This document shows, in pieces, positions 52,465 to 62,234 of a stretch of DNA of 64,000 nucleotides. Source of the stretch: Streptomyces pyxinae (GTDB lineage: Bacteria > Actinomycetota > Actinomycetes > Streptomycetales > Streptomycetaceae); contig NZ_JANUGQ010000001.1 in the NCBI RefSeq assembly GCF_024756275.1, positions 248,001 to 312,000 on the forward strand. The letters run 5' to 3'. Below the pieces are notes generated by a model that was not told the origin of the DNA, did no database searches, and saw only the letters and a program-made list of their open reading frames with translations. Position numbers and translations under genes: made by a program. The stretch's first letter is position 1. Every line of letters begins with the position of its first letter.

Positions 52465-54151
52465 ACCCGGATGGTACGGGCGGCGTACCGTCCGGAGATC
52501 CCGTTCCGGGCGGTCCTGGGCTGCGGCGTGGGCGCCCGTGCCCGGCTCCGCTCGTCAGCGCCGTGGCTGTGCGGGAGCCCTGCGGCCGGGAGAGATCCGC
52601 AGGGACAGCGACCCGTCGCCCCGGATCGACCGCGACCCGCACCTCCGCCCCCGGCACGGCCCATATCCGCACCCGGGCCGCCGCGCCCGGTGCCGTCACC
52701 GTCGTACGGGGCCAGGCCCGGCCGCTCACCGTCACCCGCCATCCCCGCGGGCCCGGCGGCAGGGAGAGCACAGTGGGGCCACCGCGCCCGGCCAGATAAC
52801 GGAACCCGCCCGGTCCCCGGGCGAGCAGCCGCCCCGCGACCGCCTCCGGGTACGGCGCCGCCGTCAGGTCCTTGTTGACGCGGAGCCTCCCCCGCTCGTC
52901 CAGGGCGCAGTAGCCGCCGCCGTAGCACCAGACGTACCCCGCCCAGCCGGAGGCGTAGCGGTCCAGCGAGGCCAGCGCGTCCCGGTAGAACCGGCCGGTG
53001 TTCGGCTGCGCGTTGTTGAGCGGGCCCCACTCCCCGACCACCACCGGCACCCGGTGCGCCGCCGGGTAGACCGTGACGGCCGCCTCGTACGCCTCGATCC
53101 AGCCGGCCGCCGGGTCGTAGTCGGCGCCCGCCTCCATCGCGGTGTTGTAGAAGTGCGGCGCGTACACCAGTCTCGGGTCCCGGATCCGCCCCAGACCGGT
53201 CGGTACGCCCTCCCCCACGACCGGCGTCGGCTCCACGAAGAGCCAGGAGTCCCGGTCCACCACCCGCACCGCCCCGGCCAACCGCCGGTACATCGGCGTC
53301 AGTTGCTCGCGCTCGATCCGCCGGGCGGCGTCCGGTGTCCCTTCCCCCGGCCGGAGTTCGCCCATCGGCTCATTGATCAGGTCGTAGCCGAACACCGCCG
53401 GGTGCTTCCCGAACCGGGCGGCGAGCAGCCGCCACATCGCGGCCTGGGCGCGCCGCAGATCGGCGTCCTCGTAGAGATGGGTGAACGCCCGCTGCACGGC
53501 GGGCTCGAAGTACTCCGCGAACCAGTCGTCCGGGTGGCGGGTGAAGGGCAGCCCGTCGGTACGGGTGGCCCACTCCGGGATGCCCCGGTGGCCGAACGCC
53601 GGTCCGTAGACGTCCTGGTGGGCGTCGATGACCACCCGTATCCGGTGCCGTGCGGCCCAGTCCAGCACCCGCTCGATCTTCCGCAGATACCCGGCGCTGT
53701 AGCGGCCCGGCCGAGGCTCCAGGTCGTCCCAGAAGACCAGCAGCCGGGCGAAGCCGAAACCGTACGCCCGCAGATCGCGGAAGTGCCGCTCGGTGATGGC
53801 GGAGAGCGCCGCCTCGCCCCGGTGCGTCTTGTCCTCCACGTTCCAGCCGCGCAGGGTCAGTTCGCGCCCCCGCTCGTCGATGAGCGGCGGAATTCCCGGC
53901 CGCCCGGGCGCGACAGGGGCGGACGGCGCGGCAGCGGGCGCGACGGCGGCGGACGCGGCGACGGGCGCCACACCGGCGGCGGGCGCCACACCGGCGGCGG
54001 GCGCGGTGACCGCCCCCGCCCTCGGCGCCGGCGCGGGAGGGGGAGCCGACGGCGTGAGCAGCAGAGACAGCAAGGGCAGCAGCGGCAGCAGGCAGAGCAC
54101 CAGCGGGGCGGGCAGGGCCGTACCCCTGGGGCATCTCCGGGAGGACGTCAT
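52418..54151 (-). CDS. Secreted GH5-family glycoside hydrolase (endoglycoceramidase-like)
   Basis: 577 residues. A signal peptide with a Leu-rich core is followed by an Ala/Pro/Val-rich linker (repeats of AAGVAPAAG). The catalytic domain begins IDERGRELTLRGWNVEDKTH, with the acid/base Glu in GYDLINEPMGEL and the nucleophile Glu in VVVGEWGPL, a GH5 pattern close to endoglycoceramidases. After about residue 500 the sequence becomes low-complexity ([22 protein letters not shown]), unlike a normal domain end, so a frameshift or a long disordered tail is possible. The stop lies 47 bp inside the RHH gene. ATG 54151 is preferred over GTG 54166. Confidence 0.85.
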   Translation of the reverse strand: MTSSRRCPRGTALPAPLVLCLLPLLPLLSLLLTPSAPPPAPAPRAGAVTAPAAGVAPAAGVAPVAASAAVAPAAAPSAPVAPGRPGIPPLIDERGRELTLRGWNVEDKTHRGEAALSAITERHFRDLRAYGFGFARLLVFWDDLEPRPGRYSAGYLRKIERVLDWAARHRIRVVIDAHQDVYGPAFGHRGIPEWATRTDGLPFTRHPDDWFAEYFEPAVQRAFTHLYEDADLRRAQAAMWRLLAARFGKHPAVFGYDLINEPMGELRPGEGTPDAARRIEREQLTPMYRRLAGAVRVVDRDSWLFVEPTPVVGEGVPTGLGRIRDPRLVYAPHFYNTAMEAGADYDPAAGWIEAYEAAVTVYPAAHRVPVVVGEWGPLNNAQPNTGRFYRDALASLDRYASGWAGYVWCYGGGYCALDERGRLRVNKDLTAAPYPEAVAGRLLARGPGGFRYLAGRGGPTVLSLPPGPRGWRVTVSGRAWPRTTVTAPGAAARVRIWAVPGAEVRVAVDPGRRVAVPADLSRPQGSRTATALTSGAGHGRPRRSPGPPGTGSPDGTPPVPSGYGAQAHRCVRGPGRP

Positions 54152-54226
54152 GCCCGGAGATACCACCAGCAGCCCCGCCGCCCCTCAAGACCGCATCGCG
54201 CCGTTCTGCCCGGCCGGGAGGAGACT

Positions 54227-55189
54227 TCAGCAGGTCAGCACGATCTTGCCGAACAGCTCGCCCGAGGCCATCTTCTCGAAGCCCTCCCGCGCCCGGTCCA
54301 GCGGCAGCACCTCGTCGATCACCGGCCGCACCCCGGTCGCCGCGCAGAAGGAGAGCAGGTCCTCCAGCTCGTCCTTGGTGCCCATGGTCGAGCCGACCAC
54401 CCGCAGCTCCAGGAAGAAGATCCGGGTCAGCTCCGCGTGCGAGGGCCGGTCGCCGCTGGTCGCGCCGGAGATGACCAGGGTGCCACCGGGCTTCAGCGAC
54501 TTGACCGAGTGCGACCAGGTGGCCGCGCCGACCGTCTCGATCACCGCGTCCACCCGGTGCGGCAGCCGGGCGCCCGGCTCGTACGCCTCGGTGGCGCCCA
54601 GCTCGACCGCCCGCTTCCGCTTCGCCGCGTCCCGGCTGGTGGCGTAGACCCGCAGTCCGGCGGCCTGGCCCAGCACGATCGCGGCCGTCGCCACCCCGCC
54701 GCCCGCGCCCTGGACCAGGACCGAGTCGCCGGGGCGGACACCCGCCTGGGTGAAGAGCATCCGGTACGCGGTGAGCCAGGCGGTCGGCAGACAGGCGGCC
54801 TGCTCGAAGGTCAGCTCACGCGGCTTGGGCAGCACGTTCCAGGACGGCACGGCGACCCGTTCGGCGAAGGTGCCCTGGTAGCGCTCGGTCAGGATCGACC
54901 GGGGCTCCCGGGGGCCGACGCCGTGGCCGCTCTGGCCGATGACGGAGTGGAGGACGACCTCGTTGCCGTCCTCGTCCACGCCGGCGGCGTCACAGCCGAG
55001 GATCATCGGCAGCTTGTCCTCGCCCAGGCCGACCCCGCGCAGCGACCACAGATCGTGGTGGTTGAGCGAGGCGGCCCGGACGGTGACGGTGGTCCAGCCG
55101 GTGCGGTCCCCGGGCGCCGGGCGCTCGCCCAGCTCCAGGCCGTTCAGCGGCTGATCGGGATCGATGCGGGCGGCATAGGCAGCGAACAT
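54227..55189 (-). CDS. Zinc-independent MDR-family oxidoreductase (quinone reductase-like)
   Basis: 320 residues of the medium-chain dehydrogenase/reductase family. It has LNHHDLWSLRGVG near the active site, GCDAAGVDEDGNEV, and the NAD(P)-binding region VLVQGAGGGVATAAIVLGQAAGLRVYATSRDAAKRKRAVELGATEAY. The structural-zinc cysteines are missing, pointing to the quinone/enoyl reductase branch, usually NADPH-dependent. It is 75 bp upstream of the GH5 gene on the same strand and independent in function. The ATG at 55189 directly precedes the conserved start. Confidence 0.88.
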   Translation of the reverse strand: MFAAYAARIDPDQPLNGLELGERPAPGDRTGWTTVTVRAASLNHHDLWSLRGVGLGEDKLPMILGCDAAGVDEDGNEVVLHSVIGQSGHGVGPREPRSILTERYQGTFAERVAVPSWNVLPKPRELTFEQAACLPTAWLTAYRMLFTQAGVRPGDSVLVQGAGGGVATAAIVLGQAAGLRVYATSRDAAKRKRAVELGATEAYEPGARLPHRVDAVIETVGAATWSHSVKSLKPGGTLVISGATSGDRPSHAELTRIFFLELRVVGSTMGTKDELEDLLSFCAATGVRPVIDEVLPLDRAREGFEKMASGELFGKIVLTC

Positions 55190-55294
55190 GGCCCGACCCT
55201 AGGACGGTCCCGGGACGCGGCGGAACCACACCGGCGTGTGACGCGCGCCGCGTCCCGCGCGCTTCCCCTTACCGCTTCGGGTCTCGTCGCCGCC

Positions 55295-56851
55295 TCAGTC
55301 CCGACGGTACTGCGCGGGTGAGTTCTTCGTCGCCGGGTCCTCGTGGGAACCGGTACGGCCGCGGTCCACGTGGAAGGTGGTGAGGGTGGAGACCGGCGAG
55401 ACGGGGTCCCGGCGGTCCCCGATCACCCGCATATGGGCGCTGAATCGTTCCGGCGTGGCCTCGTAGACGTCATAGCCGTACCGGTTGCCCTCGAAGTACT
55501 TCAGATGCGGGTTGGCCCGCCCCATCACCGGTCCGTTGGTGGCGTTCCAGTCGGCGGAGTAGCCGCCCGAGGTGACCGAGTGGGCGGTGAACTCCGTGCC
55601 GACCAGCGGTGAGGACGGGTCGTCGAAGTCGGTCCGGATGTCGTCCACGAAGGCCGAGTGCCAGTCACCGGTGATCACCACCAGGTCCTCGAGGCCGCTG
55701 GTGCGGACCTGGCCCAGCACCTCCTTGCGCTCCGCGAGGAAGCCGTCCCACTGATCGGTGAACATGTACGGGCCGCCCGGCCGGCCGCGCAGCTGGCTGA
55801 GCATGATCGAGTTGGCCCAGACGTGCCAGGAGTCCGGCGCCCGGTCGATCGTGCCCTTGAGCCAGGACTTCTGCGCGGCGCCCAGGATGGTGCCGTCGGG
55901 GAGGTTCTGGGCCGAGCGGTACGAGCGCAGGTCCAGCACGGTCAGCTCCAGCAGGTCGCCCCAGCGGCGTACCCGGTGGATCTCCGGGTCGGGCAGCGCG
56001 GTGGTGGCCGAGGCGTCCCGGTGCGGCTGGTGCTCGTACCACGCCTGGTACGCGGCGGCCCGGCGCTGGAGGAAGGGCGCCCCGCCACCGGTGCCGCTGT
56101 AGTCGTTCACCACCTCGTGGTCGTCCCAGGTGAGGAACCAGGGGTGTGCGGCATGGGCCTCCCGCAGCGCGGGGTCGCCCTTGTAGAGCGCGTGGCGGCG
56201 GCGGTAGTCGGCCAGGGTGAGCACGGCGGGGGTGTCGTGGTCGCGCACATGGTCGCCGCCGACCGGGCCGTGCTCGTAGATGTAGTCGCCGAGGTGGACC
56301 ACGAAGTCCACGTCCTCCCGGGCGATGCCCCGGTGGGCCGCGTAGTAACCGTCGTGGAACGCCTGGCAGTTGGCGGCGGCGAACCGCACCCGGGGGACCG
56401 GGCCGACCGGGGCGGTGCGGGTCCGGCCGGTGCGGCTGGTCTTCCCCAGCGCCGTGAAGGCGTACCAGTGGACGCGGCCCGCCGCGAGCCCGCTCACCGG
56501 TACGTGGACGCTGTGGCCGAGCGTGGCGGAGGCGGGCGCGGTGCCCCGGGCGACCACCCGGCGCAGCTCCCGGTCCTCCGCGACCACCCAGCCGACCTCC
56601 ACCACCTCGGGCAGCGGCTGCTCGGCGGCGAGCGGCTCGGGCGCCAGCCGGGTCCAGAGCAGCACCCCGTCGGGCACCGGGTCCCCGGAGGCCACGCCCA
56701 GGGTGAACGGGGCCGGGTCGTAGGCGGCGCCCAGCGCCTCGGCGGCCTCCCGTGCCCGGGCGGGCGAGAGCCCGGGGCTGAGCGGCCACACCAGGTTGAG
56801 CGCCCCGGCGGCCCCGGCGGCCTTCAGCAGATCACGGCGGTTCAGGCTCAT
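55295..56851 (-). CDS. phoD: PhoD-type alkaline phosphatase/phosphodiesterase (Tat-exported)
   Basis: 518 residues. The N-terminus SLNRRDLLKAAGAAGALNLVWPL is a twin-arginine signal. The PhoD N-terminal domain (FTLGVASGDPVPDGVLLWTRLAPEPL) is followed by the metallophosphatase core: FVVHLGDYIYEHG, FLTWDDHEVVNDYSG, VVITGDWHSAFV and GTEFTAHSVTSGG. PhoD enzymes use Ca/Fe and act outside the cell, releasing phosphate from di- and mono-esters; they are often PhoP-controlled, but I see no clear PHO box here. The ATG at 56851 overlaps the stop of the preceding gene (ATGA), and GGGAG sits upstream. Length is normal. Confidence 0.95.
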   Translation of the reverse strand: MSLNRRDLLKAAGAAGALNLVWPLSPGLSPARAREAAEALGAAYDPAPFTLGVASGDPVPDGVLLWTRLAPEPLAAEQPLPEVVEVGWVVAEDRELRRVVARGTAPASATLGHSVHVPVSGLAAGRVHWYAFTALGKTSRTGRTRTAPVGPVPRVRFAAANCQAFHDGYYAAHRGIAREDVDFVVHLGDYIYEHGPVGGDHVRDHDTPAVLTLADYRRRHALYKGDPALREAHAAHPWFLTWDDHEVVNDYSGTGGGAPFLQRRAAAYQAWYEHQPHRDASATTALPDPEIHRVRRWGDLLELTVLDLRSYRSAQNLPDGTILGAAQKSWLKGTIDRAPDSWHVWANSIMLSQLRGRPGGPYMFTDQWDGFLAERKEVLGQVRTSGLEDLVVITGDWHSAFVDDIRTDFDDPSSPLVGTEFTAHSVTSGGYSADWNATNGPVMGRANPHLKYFEGNRYGYDVYEATPERFSAHMRVIGDRRDPVSPVSTLTTFHVDRGRTGSHEDPATKNSPAQYRRD

Positions 56852-57474
56852 GCGCGTACTCCCGTGGTGGTGAAGATCGGGGCGGAGCCGGACGCCGTGG
56901 ACCCGGCGGCGACCGGGCTCAGGGTGAGCGAGATCCCGTCGGCGTAGCCGTCGTTGGAGGTGCCCCCGCCGGTACGGGTGAGGACCAGCAGCACCCGGGC
57001 GGTGCGGGCGCCGGGCGGCAGCAGCGCCCCGGCCGTGCGCTCGACCAGTCCGGTACGGCTCCGTCGCTCGGCCGCGGTGACCGGACCCAGCACGCTGAGC
57101 GCCACCGGGGTGCCCCGCCCGTCGCGGAACTCCACCGAGAGCCGGGCGCCGTCCTCCTGGGCCGCGTAGCCGCCGAGCCAGGCGGCCACCGCGTACCGGA
57201 CCCGCCCGGCGTCGACGGCGTCCCGCCCGGTGGGCCCGGCGGCGGGCAGGGCGATGTCCTGGAGCAGTGCGGTACGCGGGCTGTCGCCGCCCGAGAAGAA
57301 CCGGCTGCCGCGCTGGGCGGGCCCGGGGTCGGCGGTGGTCGGGTAACCGCCGCCGAGCGCGTACGCGACGAGGGCGGGCGCCCCCTGGACCATCCGCCAG
57401 CCGGTCACGCTCCCGACGGGGGCGGCGGTCCCCCCGGGCCCGCTCTCGGCATCGCCGTTGACGACCAGGTTCAC
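56848..57474 (-). CDS. PhoD-companion protein, carbohydrate-binding/jelly-roll-like
   Basis: 208 residues starting NLVVNGDAESGPGGTAAPVGSVTGWRMV, the opening typical of CBM4/DUF642-like beta-sandwich domains, then PAQRGSRFFSGGDSPRTALLQDI and ending in a beta-rich segment. GGAGG lies 5 nt before the GTG at 57474. The stop overlaps phoD by 4 bp. There is no signal peptide in this reading, and the upstream frame (to 57669) is not signal-like. The protein may be cytoplasmic, or exported with PhoD by the Tat route. The exact role is unknown. Confidence 0.8.
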   Translation of the reverse strand: MNLVVNGDAESGPGGTAAPVGSVTGWRMVQGAPALVAYALGGGYPTTADPGPAQRGSRFFSGGDSPRTALLQDIALPAAGPTGRDAVDAGRVRYAVAAWLGGYAAQEDGARLSVEFRDGRGTPVALSVLGPVTAAERRSRTGLVERTAGALLPPGARTARVLLVLTRTGGGTSNDGYADGISLTLSPVAAGSTASGSAPIFTTTGVRA

Positions 57475-58047
57475 TCGCGCCTCCTGCTGCTGAGGTGGAT
57501 GGGTGCGGCGCCAAGTGGCGGCGGGCGCATCACAGCAGCCGGGGGTGAACCCGGGGAGGAGCCCGGGCGAACAGCACACGGGCGATCCACGTCCCCCCAC
57601 GGAAAACCCCACCGCCCCACCGGTCCACCACCCAGCCAACCCACCGCTCCGTCGGCCCCCGCGCACCACGGTGTCGCGGGCGGTCCGGCCCCGGAAGGCA
57701 CGCCCCCGACGCCCCGCCGACCCCCGCGTACCACGGCATTGCGGGCGATCCGGCCCCCCGTACCACGGCGTTGTGGGCGCCCGGAAGGCGCCGCCCCACC
57801 GCCCTCACGCATTCCTCCGCCCCCGCGCACGCCGACGGACAGGCGGCGGTCATGCGGCCTCCGGCGACACCGCGCTCTTCCGGTCCGCGCCCCGCCCCGG
57901 CCGCGATCCCCCGCCCGCACACGCCCCCACGCCCCACCCCACACCGCGTCCCGCGCCCGTACACGCCGAGGGCCCCGCCCCCGCCGCCCCCGGTGAGGGG
58001 GACGGACGGGGACGGGGCCCGGTGAACTCCGGCGCGGACCGTCCCGC
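57475..58047. other. Gene-free GC-rich region with short repeats
   Basis: 573 bp between the PhoD companion and malic enzyme. No credible gene. ACCACGG recurs at 57665, 57730 and 57762 in a longer TACCACGGC(A/G)TTG(C/T)GGGC context (the last two 32 bp apart). The left end must contain the promoter of the companion-phoD operon; no obvious -10/-35 pair or PHO box was recognised. Confidence 0.5.
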
Positions 58048-59310
58048 TCAGCGGCGGGCGACCCCCTCCGCGCGCGCGGCGGCGGCCACGGCGGCGGTGA
58101 CCGCCGGGGCGACCCGCTCGTCGAACGGCGACGGGATCACATAGTCGGCGGCCAGCCGGTCACCGACCACATCGGCCAGCGCGTTGGCCGCGGCGATCTT
58201 CATGCCCTCCGTGATCCGCGCGGCCCGCACCTGGAGCGCGCCCGCGAAGATGCCGGGGAAGGCCAGCACATTGTTGATCTGGTTGGGGTAGTCCGACCGG
58301 CCGGTGGCCACCACGGCCGCGTACTTGTGCGCGACGTCCGGGTGGACCTCCGGGTTCGGGTTGGCCATGGCGAACACGAACGCGCCCGGCGCCATCGAGG
58401 CGACCGCCGCCTCCGGGACCGTACCGCCCGAGACCCCGATGAAGACATCGGCGCCGGCCAGCGCGTCCTCCAGGGAACCGGAGATCCCGGCCCGGTTGGT
58501 CAGCTCGGCCAGCTCGCGCTTGACCGGCGTCAGGTCCTCCCGGTCCCGGCTGACGATGCCCTTGCGGTCCGCGACGGCCACGTCCCCGAGCCCCGCCTCC
58601 AGCAGGAACTTGGCGATGGCCACCCCGGCGGCGCCGGCGCCCGAGATCACCGCGCGCAGCTCGCCGAGCCCGCGCCCGGTGAGCTTGGCGGCGTTCCGCA
58701 GGGCGGCGAGGGTGACGACGGCGGTGCCGTGCTGGTCGTCGTGGAAGACCGGGATGTCCAGGCGCTCCTGGAGCCGGCGCTCGATCTCGAAGCACCGGGG
58801 TGCCGAGATGTCCTCCAGGTTGACGCCGCCGAAGGAGGGCGCCAGCCGGACGACGGTGTCCACGATCTCGTCGGTGTCGGTCGTGGCGAGCGCGATCGGC
58901 ACCGCGTCCACGCCACCGAACTGCTTGAAGAGGATCGCCTTCCCCTCCATGACCGGAAGGGACGCCTCCGGCCCGATGTCGCCGAGCCCGAGCACGGCCG
59001 TGCCGTCGGTGACCACGGCGACGACCTGGGACTTCCAGGTGTAGTCGTGGACCAGCTCGGGGCGCTCGGCGATGGCGCTGCACACCTTGGCCACGCCGGG
59101 GGTGTACGCGAGGGACAGATCGTCCCGGTCCCGGATAGGGACGGTGGCCTGGACGGCCATCTTGCCGCCCCGGTGAAGGGCGAAGGCCGGATCGAAGGGC
59201 TCGCCGGGCGCGCTCTCCGTTCCGTTGGCGGCCGGGCCGCCGGGCTCGGCGCCCGCGGTCTCCGGACCGCCGACGCTGTCGCTACGAGGGTTGATGATCT
59301 CCGCTGCCAT
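58048..59310 (-). CDS. NAD(P)-dependent malic enzyme
   Basis: 420 residues, the short bacterial MaeB-core form without a phosphotransacetylase domain. [18 protein letters not shown] carries the catalytic Tyr, [11 protein letters not shown] precedes it, [20 protein letters not shown] carries metal-binding Asp residues, and [21 protein letters not shown] is the cofactor Rossmann loop. It oxidatively decarboxylates malate to pyruvate, supplying pyruvate and NAD(P)H. The first 40 residues are a low-complexity extension ([17 protein letters not shown]). By position it corresponds to SCO5261 of S. coelicolor, remembered as NADP-dependent. The ATG is at 59310. Confidence 0.95.
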   Translation of the reverse strand: MAAEIINPRSDSVGGPETAGAEPGGPAANGTESAPGEPFDPAFALHRGGKMAVQATVPIRDRDDLSLAYTPGVAKVCSAIAERPELVHDYTWKSQVVAVVTDGTAVLGLGDIGPEASLPVMEGKAILFKQFGGVDAVPIALATTDTDEIVDTVVRLAPSFGGVNLEDISAPRCFEIERRLQERLDIPVFHDDQHGTAVVTLAALRNAAKLTGRGLGELRAVISGAGAAGVAIAKFLLEAGLGDVAVADRKGIVSRDREDLTPVKRELAELTNRAGISGSLEDALAGADVFIGVSGGTVPEAAVASMAPGAFVFAMANPNPEVHPDVAHKYAAVVATGRSDYPNQINNVLAFPGIFAGALQVRAARITEGMKIAAANALADVVGDRLAADYVIPSPFDERVAPAVTAAVAAAARAEGVARR

Positions 59311-59916
59311 TGGTTGGACCCCTTAAGTCTTCACGATCGAGGGTGGCCACTCCTGGTTGAGGAGGGGTGGGCGGGCACCGCGTCCGTGCCCCGCCCTGGC
59401 GGTTGGCCCGCCCCGGCGGGGGGAGGTACGAACGCGCGGGCGCGCCGCACAACGCGCCCTGAGCCCCGGATGAGGGGTGTAAGGATCCTTCTTACCGGAC
59501 GGACGGCGCCGCCGACGAGTCCATATGGCGCAGAGTGCCGAACCGCGTGCTCCACGTCGTACAAGAACCTCCGGGGCGCGAGCGCGCCGGTCGGCACCCG
59601 GCGCACCTGACTCATGGCCGGATATACGGGATAAGCGGACAAGTCCCCTGTGGACCGGTATTTCGCTCGCAATTCCGTCCGCATACCGAGATGACCCGGA
59701 GATTTTCCGGTAGCTCGCGCGAAACCCCGTAGAAGGTCCGGCCTTGATCGTCGGGCCCGTTGGGGTTCGGGGGTCACCCGTTATCCGATTTTGACATGCG
59801 TACCCCCCTATTTGGGCTAGTCCGAATGGCAAGATGCCGTCACCACACGAGGTCGCGACACCCGAAGGTGTGTGCCCGACCCTTGGCAACTCCCACGTAG
59901 CCGGAGGAACCCGACC
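59311..59916. promoter_or_regulatory. Divergent control region, malic enzyme / amino-acid ABC transporter
   Basis: 606 bp with no convincing gene. The segment 59600-59830 is AT-richer. A consensus -35 TTGACA is at 59791-59796, reading toward the transporter; the downstream -10 is unclear (CTATTTGGGCTAG follows). Frames at 59331-59777 (minus) and 59525-59713 (plus) lack ribosome sites and family features. Confidence 0.4.
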
Positions 59917-60894
59917 ATGACCGCAAGCACCACCCACTGCACGACCGCCGCCGGGAAGCCCCGGACGTCTCGGACGTTCCGGCTGGCCGCGGTCGCCGCA
60001 GTCGCGGTCACCGGCTCCATGCTGATGACCGCCTGTGGCGACCAGACCGAGGCCGGACAGCAGAAGTCCGGCGGGGCCAAGAGCAGCAGCGCCCCGCTCT
60101 TCGGCAAGCTGCCGGAGAAGTACCAGAAGTCCGGTGTGGTGAAGGTCGGCACCGACGCCGCCTACGCCCCGATGGAGTCCATGGACGGCACCAGGATCGT
60201 CGGCATCGACCCGGACATCGCGGAGGCCCTCGGCACCAAGCTGGGTGTGAAGTTCTCCTTCGAGAGCGGCAAGTTCGACGGCCTGATCGGCTCGCTCTAC
60301 TCGGGCCGCTACGACCTGGTGATGTCCGGCATGACCGACAACAAGGACCGCCAGCAGGGCCTGGACGAGGGCAAGAAGGCCGGCGAGGGCGTGGACTTCG
60401 TCGACTACTTCCAGTCCGGTACGGCCATCCTGGTCAAGAAGGGCAACCCCAAGGGCATCAAGACCCTGGACGACCTGTGCGGCAAGAAGGTCGCCGTCCA
60501 GCTCGGCACCACCTACGCCGACGCCGCCACGGCCCAGTCCGCCAAGTGCGAGAAGGCCGGCAAGCCCAAGATCGCCATCGAGACCCCGGACACCGACGCC
60601 GAGGCCCAGGTCCGGGTGAAGTCGGGCGGCGCCGACGCCGACCTCAACGACTTCCCGGTCGCCGTGCACGTCGCCAAGACCGCCGACAACGGCAACTCCT
60701 TCGAGGTCGCCGGCGACCCGGTGGACGCGGGCCCGTTCGGCATCGCCGTGGACAAGCAGAACGCCCAGCTGCGGGACGCCGTCAAGGAGGCCCTGGACGC
60801 GATCATCGCGGACGGCACCTACAAGAAGATCCTCGACAAGTGGGGCGCCTCGCAGAGCGCGATCGGCAAGGCCGCGATCAACGGCGGCAAGTGA
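59917..60894 (+). CDS. Polar amino-acid ABC transporter substrate-binding lipoprotein
   Basis: 325 residues. The signal peptide ends LMTAC with lipid-anchored C40. The solute-binding domain (SBP family 3) begins GVVKVGTDAAYAPMESMDGTRIVGIDPDIAEALGTKLG and includes FDGLIGSLYSGRYDLVMSGMTDNKDRQQ and KKVAVQLGTTYADA. SBP_bac_3 proteins bind glutamate, glutamine, His or other polar amino acids; the ligand cannot be fixed here. GGAGGAACC precedes the ATG at 59917. It is first in an operon with permease and ATPase (29-bp gap, then 4-bp overlap). Confidence 0.95.
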   Translation: MTASTTHCTTAAGKPRTSRTFRLAAVAAVAVTGSMLMTACGDQTEAGQQKSGGAKSSSAPLFGKLPEKYQKSGVVKVGTDAAYAPMESMDGTRIVGIDPDIAEALGTKLGVKFSFESGKFDGLIGSLYSGRYDLVMSGMTDNKDRQQGLDEGKKAGEGVDFVDYFQSGTAILVKKGNPKGIKTLDDLCGKKVAVQLGTTYADAATAQSAKCEKAGKPKIAIETPDTDAEAQVRVKSGGADADLNDFPVAVHVAKTADNGNSFEVAGDPVDAGPFGIAVDKQNAQLRDAVKEALDAIIADGTYKKILDKWGASQSAIGKAAINGGK

Positions 60895-60923
60895 TCCTCG
60901 CGCTCTGGTGAAAGGCAGTCGTC

Positions 60924-62234
60924 GTGACTGAGAAGCTCAACAAGGGGCCCGCCGAGACCCCGCCGGAGAAGAACTCCACCCCGGCCGCCCAGGCCACCCC
61001 GGCGAAGACGGACACCACCCCCGCCACCACCACCCCGGACCCGGCGGCCACGCCGGACGCCGAACCGGCGACGGAACAGGCGGCGACCACGGAAGAGGCC
61101 ACCGGGGCCGCGGCGGCGGAGAAGCCGGCGGCGACCACCGAGAAGCCCGCGGAAGCCCCGGCGACCGACACCCCGGCAGCCACCGTCGAGAAGCAGCCCG
61201 CGACCACCCCGGCAGCCACCGTCGAGAAGCAGCCCACCGGGGCCGCGGCGGCGGAGAAGCCGGCAGTGGAGAAGGCCACCACCGAGGCCCCCGGGACGTC
61301 CGAGCCCGCCCCCATCCTCTCCAAGGAGCCCGCCCCGGCCGGGGGGCCCGCGCCGGAGACCATCCGCGCGATCCCGGTCCGCCACTACGGCCGGTACGTC
61401 AGTGGTGTCCTGGTGCTGGCCGCCCTGGTGTGGCTGATCAACGCCTTCGCGGGCGGCAACGTCAACTGGGGCACGGTCGGCAGCTACATCACCGAGGGCG
61501 ACATCGTCGCCGGCATGGGCCGTACGCTGATGATCAGCGTCATATCGATGGCCATCGGTCTGGTGCTCGGCGTCGTCCTCGCCGTGATGAGGATGTCCAA
61601 GAACCCGGTGACCGGCGCGGTCTCCTGGCTCTTCATCTGGGTGTTCCGCGGGACACCGGTCTATGTGCAGCTGCTCCTCTGGTACAGCCTGGCGCTGATC
61701 TTCCCGATCTTCGAGATCCCGTTCATCTACAAGGACGAGATGACGGACGTCATGACCCCGCTGGTCGTGGCCCTGCTCGGACTGGGACTCAACGAGGGCG
61801 CCTACATGGCGGAGATCGTCCGGGCCGGCATCCAGTCGGTCGACGAGGGGCAGACCGAGGCGTCGCACGCCCTCGGCATGACCAGCTTCCAGACCATGCG
61901 CCGGGTGGTGCTGCCGCAGGCGATGCGGGTGATCATCCCGCCGACCGGCAACGAGTTCATCAACATGCTCAAGACCTCGTCGCTGGTGGCCGTGGTCTCC
62001 TACCCCGACCTGCTGCGCAGCGCGCAGATCGTCTCGGGCCGCACCTACGCGGTGATGGAGATGCTCTTCGTGGCCTCCTTCTGGTACCTGGCGCTGACCA
62101 GCGTCTTCAGCGTCGGCCAGTTCTACCTGGAGCGTAAGTACGCCCGGGGAGCGCTGCGTGAACTGCCCAAGACCCCGTGGCAGAAGGTCAAGGCCAATCT
62201 GTCCACCCTGCGACGCCCGGAGGTTGCGCGATGA
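60924..62234 (+). CDS. Amino-acid ABC transporter permease with long low-complexity N-terminus
   Basis: 436 residues. The first 145 are Ala/Thr/Pro/Glu/Lys-rich with duplicated blocks ([10 protein letters not shown] twice, [10 protein letters not shown] twice). Then come five or six membrane helices and the HisM/GlnP-type domain: [35 protein letters not shown], and the EAA loop [38 protein letters not shown]. Relatives usually lack the extension (length 220-310). It is a single permease gene, so it probably forms a homodimer. The stop overlaps the ATPase start (ATGA). GTG 60924 has GAAAGG upstream. Confidence 0.93.
   Translation: MTEKLNKGPAETPPEKNSTPAAQATPAKTDTTPATTTPDPAATPDAEPATEQAATTEEATGAAAAEKPAATTEKPAEAPATDTPAATVEKQPATTPAATVEKQPTGAAAAEKPAVEKATTEAPGTSEPAPILSKEPAPAGGPAPETIRAIPVRHYGRYVSGVLVLAALVWLINAFAGGNVNWGTVGSYITEGDIVAGMGRTLMISVISMAIGLVLGVVLAVMRMSKNPVTGAVSWLFIWVFRGTPVYVQLLLWYSLALIFPIFEIPFIYKDEMTDVMTPLVVALLGLGLNEGAYMAEIVRAGIQSVDEGQTEASHALGMTSFQTMRRVVLPQAMRVIIPPTGNEFINMLKTSSLVAVVSYPDLLRSAQIVSGRTYAVMEMLFVASFWYLALTSVFSVGQFYLERKYARGALRELPKTPWQKVKANLSTLRRPEVAR

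Noticed and set aside
52448..55321. 957-residue plus-strand frame
   Set aside because: Antisense shadow of the GH5 and MDR genes; no family features.
59331..59777. 148-residue minus-strand frame upstream of malic enzyme
   Set aside because: Arg/Pro-rich without ribosome site or domain, lying in an AT-richer divergent promoter region.
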